Positions 1 to 9,438 of a stretch of 42,502 nucleotides of DNA are shown here, in pieces (position 1 is the first letter of the stretch; each line of letters begins with the position of its first letter). The notes under the pieces were generated by a model. That model had not been told where the DNA came from. It did not search any database and saw nothing but the letters and a program-made list of their open reading frames with translations. The translations under genes were made by a program, and so were the position numbers. This DNA comes from Muribaculaceae bacterium. GTDB taxonomy: Bacteria; Bacteroidota; Bacteroidia; Bacteroidales; Muribaculaceae. Location: contig JAFVPD010000006.1 in the NCBI GenBank assembly GCA_017505535.1, forward strand, positions 1-42,502, in the 5' to 3' direction.

Positions 1-914
1 ATATTAGCCGTATTGAAGTGAATTAATATCGTGTCGGCTTTATCTTTAGAAACATTCCAGGCTTTATCTATAAATGTATTGATTTCGTTTTCGCGCTGAA
101 TGTGAGCACAAGCCATTGCGATGCTCATATATGTGGAAGAGCCAAATTTGAAATTTGGATTATTGGAAATTATAGATTGATATAAGTCATATACCTGGGC
201 ATGTTTTTTTGTCGCAGAATATAGGGTAATCATATAGATGTTGCCAGTCTCAACCATTTGGTGGAAACATGAGTCGGTTGCTTCGGTGATGAGTTGTTGC
301 AAAATATCATAAGCCTTGGGATACTCCAAGTTATTAATATAAGCAGATGCAACCTCACTCAGCGCGTAAAGTTTGTAGTAGTGTTTTTGTGCTAATTCGT
401 AATACTTTGCTGCTAACAAGTAGTACTCTATTGTTTTTTCAAAATCATAATAGTTGTTATAGTTGTACCCTAAATGAGAGTATATCAAGCCAACTGCCAA
501 GTAGTCATTGGTTTGACCGGAATATTGTTGGGCTTTGGTGCATTCAATAATTGCTTTGTGAATTTTCCCGGAGTTTTCAAATACTCGACCAAGATAGTAG
601 TGGGCGAGCATTGCGTAGCGTGGCTCATTGCCTTCAGAGAAATAGTCAACGGCAATGGAGATGAGTGAGTCGTTGGTGAGGTCGATATAGTTTTTGTCGT
701 AGGCTTGTGAGAGCAACAAGGCGTGGAGGGCCACGTCGGCTTCAGATGACAGGTCGGAGGCGTTAAGGTTGCGAAGCAGGGCCAATGCCGAATCGGGGCG
801 ATGCTGCATGATGGAGTCGGCAAGCAACAGACGGCTGTCGTAAGACGGCTGAGAGTGGCAGGCCGATATTATGATTGTGAGAGTTATCAAAAGGAAGCCT
901 ACAATTTTTTTCAT
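1..914 (-). CDS. TPR-repeat lipoprotein, 3' end cut by window edge
   Basis: Reading leftwards from an ATG at 914-912 the frame stays open to base 1 (304 codons seen), so the C-terminus lies outside the window. The N-terminus is a lipoprotein signal: a Lys-Lys start, a hydrophobic stretch and a lipobox ISAC with Cys19. The residues after Cys are not acidic, so an inner-leaflet or periplasmic location is as likely as the cell surface. The following helices contain tetratricopeptide-like segments (ADSIMQHRPDSALALLRNL, then Tyr/Ala-rich pairs such as AMLAHYYLGRVFENSGK). This pattern is common in Bacteroidales TPR lipoproteins, some of which end in a transmembrane helix plus a helix-turn-helix; whether this one does cannot be seen. 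It starts 71 bp after der, just past a hairpin that may end der transcription. Function unknown; a scaffold or signalling role is only a guess. Confidence 0.8.
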   Translation of the reverse strand, partial: MKKIVGFLLITLTIIISACHSQPSYDSRLLLADSIMQHRPDSALALLRNLNASDLSSEADVALHALLLSQAYDKNYIDLTNDSLISIAVDYFSEGNEPRYAMLAHYYLGRVFENSGKIHKAIIECTKAQQYSGQTNDYLAVGLIYSHLGYNYNNYYDFEKTIEYYLLAAKYYELAQKHYYKLYALSEVASAYINNLEYPKAYDILQQLITEATDSCFHQMVETGNIYMITLYSATKKHAQVYDLYQSIISNNPNFKFGSSTYMSIAMACAHIQRENEINTFIDKAWNVSKDKADTILIHFNTAN

Positions 915-933
915 GGAGAAAAGTTGTTGAAAG

Positions 934-967
934 CGGGGCGACTTGATTGTGAATCATAGTCGCCCCG
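934..967 (-). terminator. Hairpin downstream of der
   Basis: A perfect 10-bp inverted repeat (CGGGGCGACT at 934-943 and its complement at 958-967), which can extend by four more pairs across a one-base bulge. It lies 18 bp after the der stop codon and 20 bp before the ATG of the TPR lipoprotein gene. On the minus strand it is followed only by a short pyrimidine run, so it may be a leaky terminator that lets some transcript into the lipoprotein gene. Confidence 0.6.
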
Positions 968-985
968 GATTAGCTTGAGTTTAGA

Positions 986-2305
986 TTATTTTTCGCGCAT
1001 AAATACGTTAATTGGTGTTCCGGAGAATTCCCACGTTTCGCGTATTTTATTTTCAAGGTAACGTCGATAGGGCTCTTTAACCCACTGTGGCAGGTTGCAG
1101 AAGAAGATGAAAGTGGGTACGGCCGATCCTTTGAGCATTGTGATGTACTTAATTTTCACATATTTGCCTTTGTTGGCAGGAGGCGGATAGGCCGCAATGA
1201 ATTCCTGCATGATTGTGTTGAGCTGCGATGTGGGCACGGTGCGTTGTCGGTTTTCATACACTTTGAGCGCAGTTTCGATGACTTTGAAGATGCGCTGTTT
1301 GGTCAATGCCGAGGTGAAGATGATTGGGAAGTCGGTGAATGGAGCAAAACGTTCGCGAATGGCTTGTTCGTAGCAACGAATTGCTTCGTTTGACTTGTCT
1401 TGCACGAGGTCCCACTTGTTGACACACACAACGAGTCCTTTTTTGTTTTTCTGAATGAGGGAGAAGATGTTTGTGTCCTGGCTCTCGATGCCACGTGTAG
1501 CGTCAATCATGAGGATACACACGTCGGAGGCTTCAATGGCACGAATGCTGCGTATGACGGAGTAGTATTCGATGTCTTCGTTGACTTTTGTTTTCTTGCG
1601 TATTCCGGCTGTGTCAACGAGGTAGAAGTCAAATCCGTATTTGTTGTAGCGGGCATATATGCTGTCGCGAGTAGTTCCTGCGATGTCGGTAACAATGTGA
1701 CGTTCTTCGCCAATGAAAGAGTTAATCAACGATGATTTTCCGGCATTTGGTCGTCCCACGATTGTGAAGCGTGGAATGTCGTCGAGTTGTTCTTCTTCAT
1801 CTTCGGATTTTTCGGGCATGCGTTTAACAATCTCGTCAAGGAGGTCGCCAGTGCCAAAACCGCTCACGGCCGAAATTGGATAGGGGTCGCCAAGCCCGAG
1901 GCTGTAGAACTCGGCGATGTTATAAATCCACTCGTTAGAGTCAACTTTGTTGGCAACGAGTACTACCGGTTTGGTTGATTTGCGCAAGATTTCGGCAACG
2001 TGGTCGTCGAGGTCGGTTACTCCGTTCATTGCATCAACGACGAAAAGTATAACGTCGCTTTGCTCGATTGCGAGTGCTACCTGTTTGTTGATTTCGCCTT
2101 CGAAGATGTCGTCGGAGTTAACCACCCAACCACCGGTGTCAACGATAGAGAATTCTTTACCAGCCCAATCGACTTTGCCATATTGTCGGTCGCGTGTAGT
2201 GCCTGCCGTGCCATCAACGATTGCAGTGCGGGTTTCGGTTAAACGGTTGAACAGTGTGGATTTACCCACGTTGGGGCGTCCCACAATAGCTATAAGTTGT
2301 CCCAT
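986..2305 (-). CDS. der: Ribosome biogenesis GTPase Der (EngA)
   Basis: Der is the tandem-GTPase factor needed for maturation of the 50S ribosomal subunit. The 439-residue length is normal for the family. Two G domains are visible: the first has a P-loop GRPNVGKS at residues 9-16, DTGGW near 56-60 and NKVD at 119-122; the second has GRPNAGKS at 184-191, DTAG near 231 and NKWD at 296-299. An acidic linker (about 165-176) joins them, and a KH-like domain fills about 350-439. The ATG at 2305 is preceded by a clear -7 box at 2328-2335. In many Bacteroidales der lies next to era; here they are about 19 kb apart. Identification is secure. Confidence 0.98.
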   Translation of the reverse strand: MGQLIAIVGRPNVGKSTLFNRLTETRTAIVDGTAGTTRDRQYGKVDWAGKEFSIVDTGGWVVNSDDIFEGEINKQVALAIEQSDVILFVVDAMNGVTDLDDHVAEILRKSTKPVVLVANKVDSNEWIYNIAEFYSLGLGDPYPISAVSGFGTGDLLDEIVKRMPEKSEDEEEQLDDIPRFTIVGRPNAGKSSLINSFIGEERHIVTDIAGTTRDSIYARYNKYGFDFYLVDTAGIRKKTKVNEDIEYYSVIRSIRAIEASDVCILMIDATRGIESQDTNIFSLIQKNKKGLVVCVNKWDLVQDKSNEAIRCYEQAIRERFAPFTDFPIIFTSALTKQRIFKVIETALKVYENRQRTVPTSQLNTIMQEFIAAYPPPANKGKYVKIKYITMLKGSAVPTFIFFCNLPQWVKEPYRRYLENKIRETWEFSGTPINVFMREK

Positions 2306-2327
2306 ATATTGTTTCTATATTAATGTG

Positions 2328-2335
2328 CAAATTTA
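2328..2335 (-). promoter_or_regulatory. Bacteroidetes -7 box for der
   Basis: The minus strand reads TAAATTTG, an exact TAnnTTTG match, 22 bp upstream of the der ATG, which would give a short leader of about 15 nt. No TTG is present at the expected spacing, so the -33 half is weak. Confidence 0.5.
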
Positions 2336-2559
2336 CTTTTTATTAATCGGGAAGCCATGCAAGGCCGGTCCCTTTTGTTTTGATTTGCAACTAATGGGGT
2401 AGTTGCCACCTTGTTATATTACTAAAAATGAAGTAGATTTTGGCTGTAAAGTTTTTAGGGAATTATGATAAATTCCACGAATTAGTTAAACAATTGTTGT
2501 CGGGAACTTTTTCAAATTTGTTCCCCCGGGTTATAGCTTTGTCGGGTAATTGGGGCACA

Positions 2560-2590
2560 CAAAGTTACGAATTTTTTTCTATTGTGGCAA
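2560..2590 (-). promoter_or_regulatory. Bacteroidetes promoter without an adjacent gene
   Basis: The minus strand has TTG (2588-2590), a 20-nt spacer and TAACTTTG (2560-2567), a full consensus match. Transcription would start near 2553, about 250 nt before the der ATG, with no sizeable reading frame between. It may make a long der leader or a small RNA. Confidence 0.5.
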
Positions 2591-2706
2591 GATAGAGTGG
2601 GTTGATGTGCTTAGTTCCTGGCAGAAGTATTATTTTGTATGAGACAAAAGTACATAGCGACAGGTTTTCAGATGGTGGGTTCTCTGACAGATGGACTCTT
2701 TAATGA

Positions 2707-2741
2707 AAGAGGGTGGGCCAAAATGATTGGTCCACCCTCTT
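2707..2741 (-). terminator. Terminator hairpin of frdCAB
   Basis: Arms AAGAGGGTGGGCCA (2707-2720) and TGGTCCACCCTCTT (2728-2741) pair over 14 bp with a single mismatch and a 7-nt loop. It lies 29 bp after the frdB stop. The same core sequence forms the hairpin at 11901-11938, so this looks like a reused terminator sequence. The U-run behind it on the minus strand is short. Confidence 0.7.
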
Positions 2742-2770
2742 GTAGATATTAAATCGTGACTAAGTTGGGA

Positions 2771-3520
2771 TTAGTCTTTGATTTTAGCGTTGATGTATTC
2801 GCGGTTGAGACGAGCAATGTTGCTGAGCGAAATGTTTTTTGGACATTCAGCAGCGCAAGCACCGGTGTTGGTACAGTTACCAAAGCCGAGTTCGTCCATT
2901 TTCTTGACCATTGCGCGAGCGCGACGAGCGCGTTCAACTTGTCCTTGAGGCAGAAGAGCGAATTGGCTCACCTTAGCCGACACGAACAACATAGCTGAGC
3001 CGTTTTTACAAGCGGCAACACAAGCACCACAACCGATGCAAGTAGCAGCGTCCATAGCGAGGTCGGCAGCTTCTTTAGAGATAGGGAGGGCGTTTGCATC
3101 TTGAGCGCCACCGCAGTTGAAAGACACGTAACCACCGGCTTGTTGAATTTTATCGAAAGCATTGCGGTCAACCATAAGGTCTTTTATTACGGGGAATGCA
3201 GCCGAACGCCAAGGTTCAACAGTGATAGTTTCGCCATCTTTGAAACGACGCATGTAGAGCTGACAAGTGGTTGCACCTGTAGCAGGTCCATGTGGGTGTC
3301 CATTGATGTAAAGCGAACACATACCGCAAATACCTTCGCGACAGTCGTGGTCAAAAACGATGGGTTCTTCGCCTTTTTCAACGAGTTCTTCGTTGAGGAT
3401 ATCGAGGGTTTCAAGGAAAGATGTGTCGGTATCAGTAGCGACAGTATAAGTCTTGAACTGACCTTTCTCCTTTGGTCCGGCTTGACGCCAAACTCTTAAG
3501 TTAACAGTTATATTTGCCAT
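2771..3520 (-). CDS. frdB: Fumarate reductase/succinate dehydrogenase iron-sulfur subunit
   Basis: This 249-residue subunit carries electrons between the cytochrome b subunit and the flavoprotein at the cytoplasmic face of the inner membrane. The cysteine pattern gives three clusters: C60, C65, C68 and C86 for [2Fe-2S] (motif CREGICGMC); C161, C164, C167 and C171 ([11 protein letters not shown]) together with C216, C222 and C226 ([12 protein letters not shown]) for the [4Fe-4S] and [3Fe-4S] centres. It is the last gene of frdCAB, 21 bp after frdA, and is followed by a terminator. Homologues are labelled either sdhB or frdB; in an anaerobic Bacteroidales the physiological direction is expected to be fumarate reduction to succinate, which is family knowledge rather than something the sequence shows. 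Confidence 0.95.
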   Translation of the reverse strand: MANITVNLRVWRQAGPKEKGQFKTYTVATDTDTSFLETLDILNEELVEKGEEPIVFDHDCREGICGMCSLYINGHPHGPATGATTCQLYMRRFKDGETITVEPWRSAAFPVIKDLMVDRNAFDKIQQAGGYVSFNCGGAQDANALPISKEAADLAMDAATCIGCGACVAACKNGSAMLFVSAKVSQFALLPQGQVERARRARAMVKKMDELGFGNCTNTGACAAECPKNISLSNIARLNREYINAKIKD

Positions 3521-3541
3521 TTGGAGTTTTGTTTCTAATTG

Positions 3542-5506
3542 TTATGACTTATAGTTACGAGTTTGAACCTTGATAGCCTCGTATTCGAGAGGTTCTTTAA
3601 TGAGAGAAGGTTCTGCGTTGTCGTCGCCTTCATAGTTCCAGCAAGCAACGTAGAAGTAGTTGGCATCGTCACGTTTAGCTTCACCTTCTTCAGTTTGGAA
3701 TTCTTCACGGAAGTGACCACCACAGCTTTCGTTGCGATTTAGAGCATCGTAAGCGATGAGTTCACCCATAGTGATGAAGTCTTTCAAACGGAAAGCCTTG
3801 TCAAGTTCCACGTTCATGCCGTTACCGGCTTCGCCTGGCACGAATAGGTTAGATTCAAATTCTTTGCGAAGAGCTTTGAGTTTAGAGAGCGCTTCTTGCA
3901 AACCTTCTTTAGTGCGTGCCATACCCACAAGATCCCAAAGTATGTGACCAAGTTCTTTGTGAATAGAGTCAACCGAGCGTTTACCCTTGATGTTGAGTAG
4001 AGCTTGTTCGGCAGCAATACATTGTTTTTCAGCTTCGTCAAACTCGGGAGTGTTTGTTTGGAAGTGAGGAACAGTGATTTGGTCAGAAAGATAGTTTTGG
4101 ATAGTGTAGGGCAATACGAAGTAACCATCGGCAAGACCTTGCATGAGCGCCGAAGCACCGAGGCGGTTAGCACCGTGGTCGGAGAAGTTACATTCACCAA
4201 TAGCGAATAGACCTTTGATAGAAGTTTGAAGTTCATAGTCAACCCAGATACCACCCATTGTGTAGTGGATAGCGGGATATATCATCATTGGTTCTTCGTA
4301 GGGAGATACGTCGGTGATTTCTTCATACATGTCGAAGAGGTTACCGTAGCGTTGAGCAACAGCATCTTTACCAAGACGGTTGATAGCTTCGCTGAAGTCG
4401 AGGAACACAGCAAGACCGGTGTTGTTAACACCATATCCTTTGTCGCAACGTTCTTTAGCGGCACGAGAAGCAACGTCGCGAGGCACGAGGTTACCAAAAG
4501 CAGGGTAACGGCGTTCCAAGTAGTAGTCGCGATCTTCTTCGGGGATTTGTGAACCGCGAAGAGTTCCTTCTTGAAGTTTCTTAGCGTCTTCGAGTTTTTT
4601 GGGTACCCAGATGCGACCGTCGTTACGTAGCGACTCAGACATAAGAGTCAACTTAGATTGTTTATCACCATGAACGGGGATACAAGTTGGGTGGATTTGT
4701 ACGTATGCAGGGTTAGCAAACCAAGCACCTTTACGGTAGCATGCCATTGCAGCACTACAGTTACAACCCATAGCGTTTGTAGAAAGGAAGAATGCGTTAC
4801 CATAACCACCTGTTGCAATGACAACAGCGTGAGCAGCAAAGCGTTCAAATTTGCCGGTCACGAGGTTTTTCGCGATGATACCACGAGCGCGACCGTCGAT
4901 CATTACAACATCGTGCATTTCGTAACGGTTGTAGCTCTTCACTTTGCCAAGTTCGATTTGGCGGTTAAGAGAAGAATATGCACCGAGAAGGAGTTGTTGA
5001 CCTGTTTGACCTTTGGCGTAGAAAGTACGAGATACTTGAGCACCACCAAAAGAGCGGTTTGCGAGCAAGCCACCATATTCGCGAGCGAAAGGAACACCTT
5101 GAGCAACACATTGGTCGATGATGTTGTTTGCAACTTCGGCAAGGCGATAAACGTTTGCTTCGCGAGCACGATAGTCACCACCTTTCACAGTGTCATAGAA
5201 AAGACGATAAACCGAGTCACCATCGTTTTGATAGTTTTTAGCGGCGTTGATACCTCCTTGAGCAGCGATAGAGTGAGCGCGGCGTGGAGAGTCTTGGATA
5301 CAGAAATTGAGCACGTTAAAGCCCATTTCAGCGAGAGTAGAAGCGGCTGAAGCTCCTGCGAGACCAGTACCTACAACTATAACATCGAGACGACGTTTGT
5401 TAGCTGGGTTCACGAGTTTTTGGTGAGCCTTATAGTTGGTCCACTTTTCAGCAACGGGACCTTCAGGTATCTTAGAATCGACTGTGATGTTTTTAATTTC
5501 TGCCAT
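3542..5506 (-). CDS. frdA: Fumarate reductase/succinate dehydrogenase flavoprotein subunit
   Basis: The catalytic subunit (654 residues) that interconverts fumarate and succinate. The FAD dinucleotide-binding motif [10 protein letters not shown] is at 46-55. His78, in [11 protein letters not shown], is in the position of the covalently flavinylated histidine of this family. Later conserved segments are [15 protein letters not shown] and the FAD-closing stretch [20 protein letters not shown]. The start ATG at 5506 lies 5 bp after frdC and the stop lies 21 bp before frdB, so the three are one transcript. The length and insertions fit the Bacteroidetes/epsilonproteobacterial class B type rather than the shorter E. 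coli SdhA. Confidence 0.96.
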   Translation of the reverse strand: MAEIKNITVDSKIPEGPVAEKWTNYKAHQKLVNPANKRRLDVIVVGTGLAGASAASTLAEMGFNVLNFCIQDSPRRAHSIAAQGGINAAKNYQNDGDSVYRLFYDTVKGGDYRAREANVYRLAEVANNIIDQCVAQGVPFAREYGGLLANRSFGGAQVSRTFYAKGQTGQQLLLGAYSSLNRQIELGKVKSYNRYEMHDVVMIDGRARGIIAKNLVTGKFERFAAHAVVIATGGYGNAFFLSTNAMGCNCSAAMACYRKGAWFANPAYVQIHPTCIPVHGDKQSKLTLMSESLRNDGRIWVPKKLEDAKKLQEGTLRGSQIPEEDRDYYLERRYPAFGNLVPRDVASRAAKERCDKGYGVNNTGLAVFLDFSEAINRLGKDAVAQRYGNLFDMYEEITDVSPYEEPMMIYPAIHYTMGGIWVDYELQTSIKGLFAIGECNFSDHGANRLGASALMQGLADGYFVLPYTIQNYLSDQITVPHFQTNTPEFDEAEKQCIAAEQALLNIKGKRSVDSIHKELGHILWDLVGMARTKEGLQEALSKLKALRKEFESNLFVPGEAGNGMNVELDKAFRLKDFITMGELIAYDALNRNESCGGHFREEFQTEEGEAKRDDANYFYVACWNYEGDDNAEPSLIKEPLEYEAIKVQTRNYKS

Positions 5507-5511
5507 ATCGA

Positions 5512-6489
5512 TTAGTTATTAGCGGGTTGTTGATTAACTACAGTAGTATCGTTTTGAGCCGGAGCTTCGGGAGTAGCCGGAGTTTCTTCAACAGCGGCAG
5601 CTTTTTCTTCTTCTTTGCCGAGTTGGTTATATTTTTCCATAACAGCCATGAACTCTTGTCGCAAGTCTTGCATTTGCTTCATTGCTTCTTGATCATATTG
5701 GCTTTTAGCTGATTGTTGAATAGCATTAAATCTTTCTTGGAACACTTTACCAACTTGTTCTATATATTGGTTTTTAAGCTCAGTGTTTTTGAAGTATTCA
5801 CCGTTATGAGCTTGATAAGCAAACCACACAGCTTGAACAGCAAAGAGACCGATCACGATAGTTGTCCACGCGCAAGAAATCTTTTTCAAGCGAGGCAACC
5901 AAGTTGTGTTATTCCAACCGGCAGATTGGAACATTGACCAGAAACCGTGGTTCATGTGCAACCAAAGAGCAGCAAAACCAACGAGGTAAACCACGAGAGT
6001 CCACCATTCTTGGAAAGCCAATTGAATGAATGCAGTACCGGCAGTTACAGGGAGCAAAAGACCGGTTTCAGTTTCATAGAAATGGTGTCCGAGAATTTCT
6101 TGGCACTGCATTTTGTACCAGAATTGAATGAAGTGAACTACCATGAAAGCAACTACTACGATACCAAGAACGAGCATGTTCTTAGAAGACCATTCAACAG
6201 ACTTGGGAGTAGAAGTAACGGCATAACGGTCGGCACCACGCGCATTGCGATTTTGCATAGTGAGGACCAAAGCATAAAGAATGTGAATGACGAACAATAG
6301 AGCCAAACCAGCACAAGCGATCAACGCATACCAGTTAGCACCAAGGAATGCGCAGACAGTGTTGTAGGCCGCGGGCCAAAGAATAGCCACTGAGTTCATC
6401 AGCACGTGAAACGTAACAAATAGGACAAGGCAAGCCCCTGTGATAGACATAATGAGCTTCCTTCCTATAGATGAGCTTGTTAACCACAT
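5512..6489 (-). CDS. frdC: Fumarate reductase/succinate dehydrogenase cytochrome b subunit with C-terminal extension
   Basis: The membrane anchor of the complex, where menaquinol is oxidised. Five hydrophobic helices are visible at about 14-36, 53-77, 105-125, 155-180 and 203-225, with histidines H28, H69, H119, H178 and H181 available as haem b ligands, as in the diheme class B enzymes. The usual anchor would end near residue 230. Here about 95 further residues follow: a charged, Gln/Glu-rich predicted coiled coil (about 237-297) and a Pro/Ala/Thr/Gln-rich tail (about 300-325). The frame and base use continue smoothly, so this looks like a true extension rather than a frameshift. It is the first gene of frdCAB and has a good promoter at 6554-6584. 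Confidence 0.92.
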   Translation of the reverse strand: MWLTSSSIGRKLIMSITGACLVLFVTFHVLMNSVAILWPAAYNTVCAFLGANWYALIACAGLALLFVIHILYALVLTMQNRNARGADRYAVTSTPKSVEWSSKNMLVLGIVVVAFMVVHFIQFWYKMQCQEILGHHFYETETGLLLPVTAGTAFIQLAFQEWWTLVVYLVGFAALWLHMNHGFWSMFQSAGWNNTTWLPRLKKISCAWTTIVIGLFAVQAVWFAYQAHNGEYFKNTELKNQYIEQVGKVFQERFNAIQQSAKSQYDQEAMKQMQDLRQEFMAVMEKYNQLGKEEEKAAAVEETPATPEAPAQNDTTVVNQQPANN

Positions 6490-6553
6490 AACGTTAAAAA
6501 AATTAGAGTTATTAATGAATTTATATTAAGTTACTATTGTTTGTAAGGTACTG

Positions 6554-6584
6554 CAAAATTAGTGTAAATAAAGGACGTTGCCAA
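6554..6584 (-). promoter_or_regulatory. Promoter of frdCAB
   Basis: The minus strand carries TTG (6582-6584), a 20-nt spacer and TAATTTTG (6554-6561), matching the Bacteroidetes -33/-7 consensus. Transcription would start around 6547, giving a leader of about 58 nt before the frdC ATG at 6489. Confidence 0.65.
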
Positions 6585-6736
6585 CAATTAAAGAAAAAAT
6601 TCTATAAAGTTTGGTGATTTTTTTGTAATATTGCACTCGATTTCCGCACTGAAGCATAAAATCCAAGATTCATCAGCCCTAAAAATAGGGCAAAACTATA
6701 TACCATCACAACGTAAATAACATTAAAAATATAATC

Positions 6737-8857
6737 ATGCGAAAACTTTACACGACAATCACATTGTGCATACTCTGCGCGTTTGGAGCGGTGGCAGCAA
6801 CTCCCATTCTCGGGACAAATGAAGCCACCGTTGATCAACTTTACAACTTTGTAAAAGCCCAAAACAGTTCCTTCGATCGAGAAATTGCCGAGCAATTCAT
6901 TGCCGTATCGGCCAAATATGGCTTGAGAGGCGACATTGCATTGTGTCAATCAATCGTAGAGACCGGTTGGTTTAAATATACGGGAGGAACAGCCGTTACT
7001 CCCGATGACCACAACTATTGCGGACTTGGAGTAACTACCCTCGGGCAAAAAGGGTGTCAATTCTCGACAGTAAAAGATGGAGTTACAGCACAAATACAAC
7101 ATCTCTATGCCTATGCTTGTAATAAAGCCATACCCGAAGGCGAGACACTCATTGACCCTCGTTTTAATTATGTGACTCGCGGATGTGCTCCCAACTGGGA
7201 AGACTTGGGTGGCAAATGGGCAGCAGCAAGCGACTATGGCACAAAGATTCTCAACCTATATGTGCAGATGACCGGCAGTCTCCCAACTACTACCCCATCG
7301 CTCAAAGCCAGCAAAACCGACATTACACTCTCGGCGACTTGTGGAGGCACATCTCGTGGCACAACAGTGAAAATCACCGGCAGCAACTTGTCAAGCAAAA
7401 TTATTTACAATAGCAGTTCATCGGTGTTTAAAGTAACCCCGGCATCAACATGGGACGATTACACCGGCGGAAATCTTACAATCTCACTCGACACAAGCCG
7501 TGAAGCAGGCACTTACACCGGTTATATTGCCGTTCAAAGCGGTTCAGGCTCAACATTGCAACGCATCGAGATCAACTGTACCGGAACCCTTAAATCAAAC
7601 AGTTCTACAACTGATCCCGGCACAACAACCAATCCCTCAACCCCCACCGCCCTCCCCGAACAATTCAGCACCGATTGGTGTTACTCGGCAGTTAATGGGA
7701 CAAGTGTTTCATGGATGAATCCGGCCAATGAATATACTCGCAATATGGTGCTCAACAACGGCAAATTGTATGTTGTGCAACGTGATCCCGACAATAGCAC
7801 CGGTAACATTCAAATCATTAACGCCAACACAGGTGTGGCAAGTGGCACATTGTCAAAAAGCGGCTTAAGCGGTGATGCCTATATATTTGCATCAGTTGCC
7901 AACATGGGCGGCACAATCGTGGCATGTAACTTGGCATATAGCTCGACTTCAACATTGAGAGTATATAGTTGGAGTAGCGATAGTGCCACTCCGTCAATCT
8001 TGCTTGAGACAACCAATCACGGCGGTCGAGCAGGAGACTTGATGAGTGCATCGGGCACAATCAACAATGGTAAATTATATTTTGCATCAAACGACCAAAG
8101 TGGCAAAATCTATGTCTATACCGTCACCAACGGAGTGGCATCGACAACACCTCAAATCGTGACATTGAAAAATGCATCGGGCTCAGCCTTTGACATGGGA
8201 GGAACATTTGCCGTGGTTGAAATCAAGGCTAACGAAGATGGCACATTCTGGGCAACCGGAAAGGCCGGAGTTCCAACGCTTTACAATGCCGATGGCACCA
8301 TCGCAAGTCAACTTTCAGGAACAGCCGTCGATAACAATGTCAATGGTTCAAGTTTCTGCATGTTTAACTATGGCAACTTCAAATTGGCGGCAGCAACCAG
8401 CTACGTCACAGGAGTGCAACAAGGCTACCTCAACCTCATCGATGTAACCAATGGAGTGGCATCGGCCGTTAAACTCAAAAGTTTTGACACACTTGGCAAA
8501 TCGGGTGTTTCAAATGGCACAATCGTGACTACTGCTTTGGCTCAAGTTGAAGGCACCAAGATTCACCTTTGGGTACTCATACCTAAACAAGGTGTTGCAA
8601 AATATACTGCTTCAAGCACAGCAAGCGGTGTTGAAACTTTAGTGGCTGAAAATGATGCTCAAATTCAGGTATGTGGCAAACAAGTTATTGCAAGCGAGAA
8701 TGTAACAAGCATTTCGCTCGTAGCCATGACCGGACAAGTAGCAGCACAATGCAATGGCTCAGAGCTCAATGCCGACAATGTGGCAAACGGAATTTATATC
8801 GTAGTTGCTACACTCAATAACGGTACTCACGTTACCAAGAAGGTGATTTTGAAATAA
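6737..8857 (+). CDS. Secreted glucosaminidase-type cell-wall hydrolase with T9SS-like C-terminal tail
   Basis: A 706-residue exported protein. A signal peptide (about 1-21, ending AVAA) is followed by a glucosaminidase/GH73-like domain at about 47-182; E75 in SIVETGWF is the likely catalytic acid, followed by the family-type NYCGLG segment at about 93-98. This domain should cut the glycan backbone of peptidoglycan. An Ig-like beta domain (about 186-283) and a Thr/Pro linker (about 284-306) come next. Then about 330 residues of repeated beta-strand-like segments (NNGKLYVV, NNGKLYFA and similar) suggest a beta-propeller; this part is not recognised as a named family. The last 75 residues end in NGIYIVVATLNNGTHVTKKV, the look of a type A C-terminal sorting domain of the type IX secretion system. 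It stands alone on the plus strand and ends at a strong terminator. Confidence 0.85.
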   Translation: MRKLYTTITLCILCAFGAVAATPILGTNEATVDQLYNFVKAQNSSFDREIAEQFIAVSAKYGLRGDIALCQSIVETGWFKYTGGTAVTPDDHNYCGLGVTTLGQKGCQFSTVKDGVTAQIQHLYAYACNKAIPEGETLIDPRFNYVTRGCAPNWEDLGGKWAAASDYGTKILNLYVQMTGSLPTTTPSLKASKTDITLSATCGGTSRGTTVKITGSNLSSKIIYNSSSSVFKVTPASTWDDYTGGNLTISLDTSREAGTYTGYIAVQSGSGSTLQRIEINCTGTLKSNSSTTDPGTTTNPSTPTALPEQFSTDWCYSAVNGTSVSWMNPANEYTRNMVLNNGKLYVVQRDPDNSTGNIQIINANTGVASGTLSKSGLSGDAYIFASVANMGGTIVACNLAYSSTSTLRVYSWSSDSATPSILLETTNHGGRAGDLMSASGTINNGKLYFASNDQSGKIYVYTVTNGVASTTPQIVTLKNASGSAFDMGGTFAVVEIKANEDGTFWATGKAGVPTLYNADGTIASQLSGTAVDNNVNGSSFCMFNYGNFKLAAATSYVTGVQQGYLNLIDVTNGVASAVKLKSFDTLGKSGVSNGTIVTTALAQVEGTKIHLWVLIPKQGVAKYTASSTASGVETLVAENDAQIQVCGKQVIASENVTSISLVAMTGQVAAQCNGSELNADNVANGIYIVVATLNNGTHVTKKVILK

Positions 8858-8873
8858 TCACAATACTCCCCCT

Positions 8874-8918
8874 AACACAACAAGCGGCTGCGTCGATGAC
8901 GTAGCCGCTTGTTGTGTT
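8874..8918. terminator. Bidirectional terminator between convergent genes
   Basis: A 21-bp stem (8874-8894 with 8898-8918) with one mismatch and a GAT loop, centred between the plus-strand hydrolase stop (8857) and the minus-strand thioesterase stop (8935). A-rich and T-rich ends flank the GC-rich core (AAGCGGCTGCGTC), so it can act in both directions. Confidence 0.85.
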
Positions 8919-8934
8919 GTTTACGATGTAGTTG

Positions 8935-9414
8935 TTACTTTAGAGGGCGTTGTTCAAAGGCTGAGAGAGCATCAATCCAAGATTGAGATATCGGCGCCGA
9001 AGAAGCAGTGGCAACATCAAAGCCCACCATTATCGTGTGACCGATGCATTTCACTTCGCCTGTGTCGCTATTTATGATGCGTTGCTCCATTTTGAAGCTT
9101 CGTTCAGAGACTCCTACTACGGCAGTGAGCACCTCAAGACGTTCGTTGAAATAGGACGGAGCAAAAAAATCGCAATTGATATTTGCCACCACTACATTAA
9201 TGTGTTTCCAATCGATGTCGGTTGGCATTACGGTTTTAAAATAAGCAGCTTTGCCGAGATCCATAAATGAAACATACACACTGTTGTTGAGGTGTCCGAG
9301 CATATCAATGTCGTTAAATCTCAATTGCAAAGGGACTCTATGGCGAAATTCAAATTGAGGTTGAGGCACTCTGCTTTGCGATTGCTGAGGCGAGGGTATA
9401 ATATTTTCACTCAT
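8935..9414 (-). CDS. Hotdog-fold acyl-CoA thioesterase (YbgC/FadM-like)
   Basis: A 159-residue 4HBT-superfamily protein expected to hydrolyse an acyl-CoA or related thioester in the cytosol. The family signature is visible as NDIDMLGHLNNSVY (residues 34-47), with D37 at the position of the catalytic aspartate; the central strand segments (NINCDFFAPSYFNERLEV) also fit. The first 20 residues are a polar extension rich in Gln, Pro and Ser. It is the last gene of the argF'-recF-DUF721 operon, 24 bp after the DUF721 gene, and ends at the bidirectional terminator. The acyl substrate cannot be told from the sequence. Confidence 0.85.
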   Translation of the reverse strand: MSENIIPSPQQSQSRVPQPQFEFRHRVPLQLRFNDIDMLGHLNNSVYVSFMDLGKAAYFKTVMPTDIDWKHINVVVANINCDFFAPSYFNERLEVLTAVVGVSERSFKMEQRIINSDTGEVKCIGHTIMVGFDVATASSAPISQSWIDALSAFEQRPLK

Positions 9415-9438
9415 TGTTTAATGATTATTTTTTTTAGA

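Larger units (their letters stand above)
2306..2770. other. Intergenic region between frdB and der
   Basis: A 465-bp stretch without a convincing gene. From right to left it contains the frd terminator hairpin (2707-2741), a minus-strand promoter match (2560-2590), an inverted repeat GGGAAC/GTTCCC (2502-2507 with 2520-2525), a second one CAACTA/TAGTTG near 2388-2405, and the proximal der -7 box (2328-2335). The only minus-strand start codon of note opens a 12-codon frame overlapping the der leader. The stretch could be a long der leader or encode a small RNA; neither is shown. Confidence 0.5.

Noticed and set aside
485..823. A 112-codon minus-strand ORF at the left end
   Set aside because: It is in a different frame from the lipoprotein gene that stays open from 914 to base 1 with a signal peptide and TPR-like helices; the short frame is Pro/Thr/Ser-rich noise.
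4658..5350. A 230-codon plus-strand ORF antisense to frdA
   Set aside because: It lies wholly inside the well-identified flavoprotein gene, and its Thr/Ser/Cys/Val-rich sequence is an antisense artefact.
6602..6949. A 115-codon minus-strand ORF between frdC and the hydrolase gene
   Set aside because: It overlaps the hydrolase signal peptide and catalytic domain on the other strand and shows no family signature.
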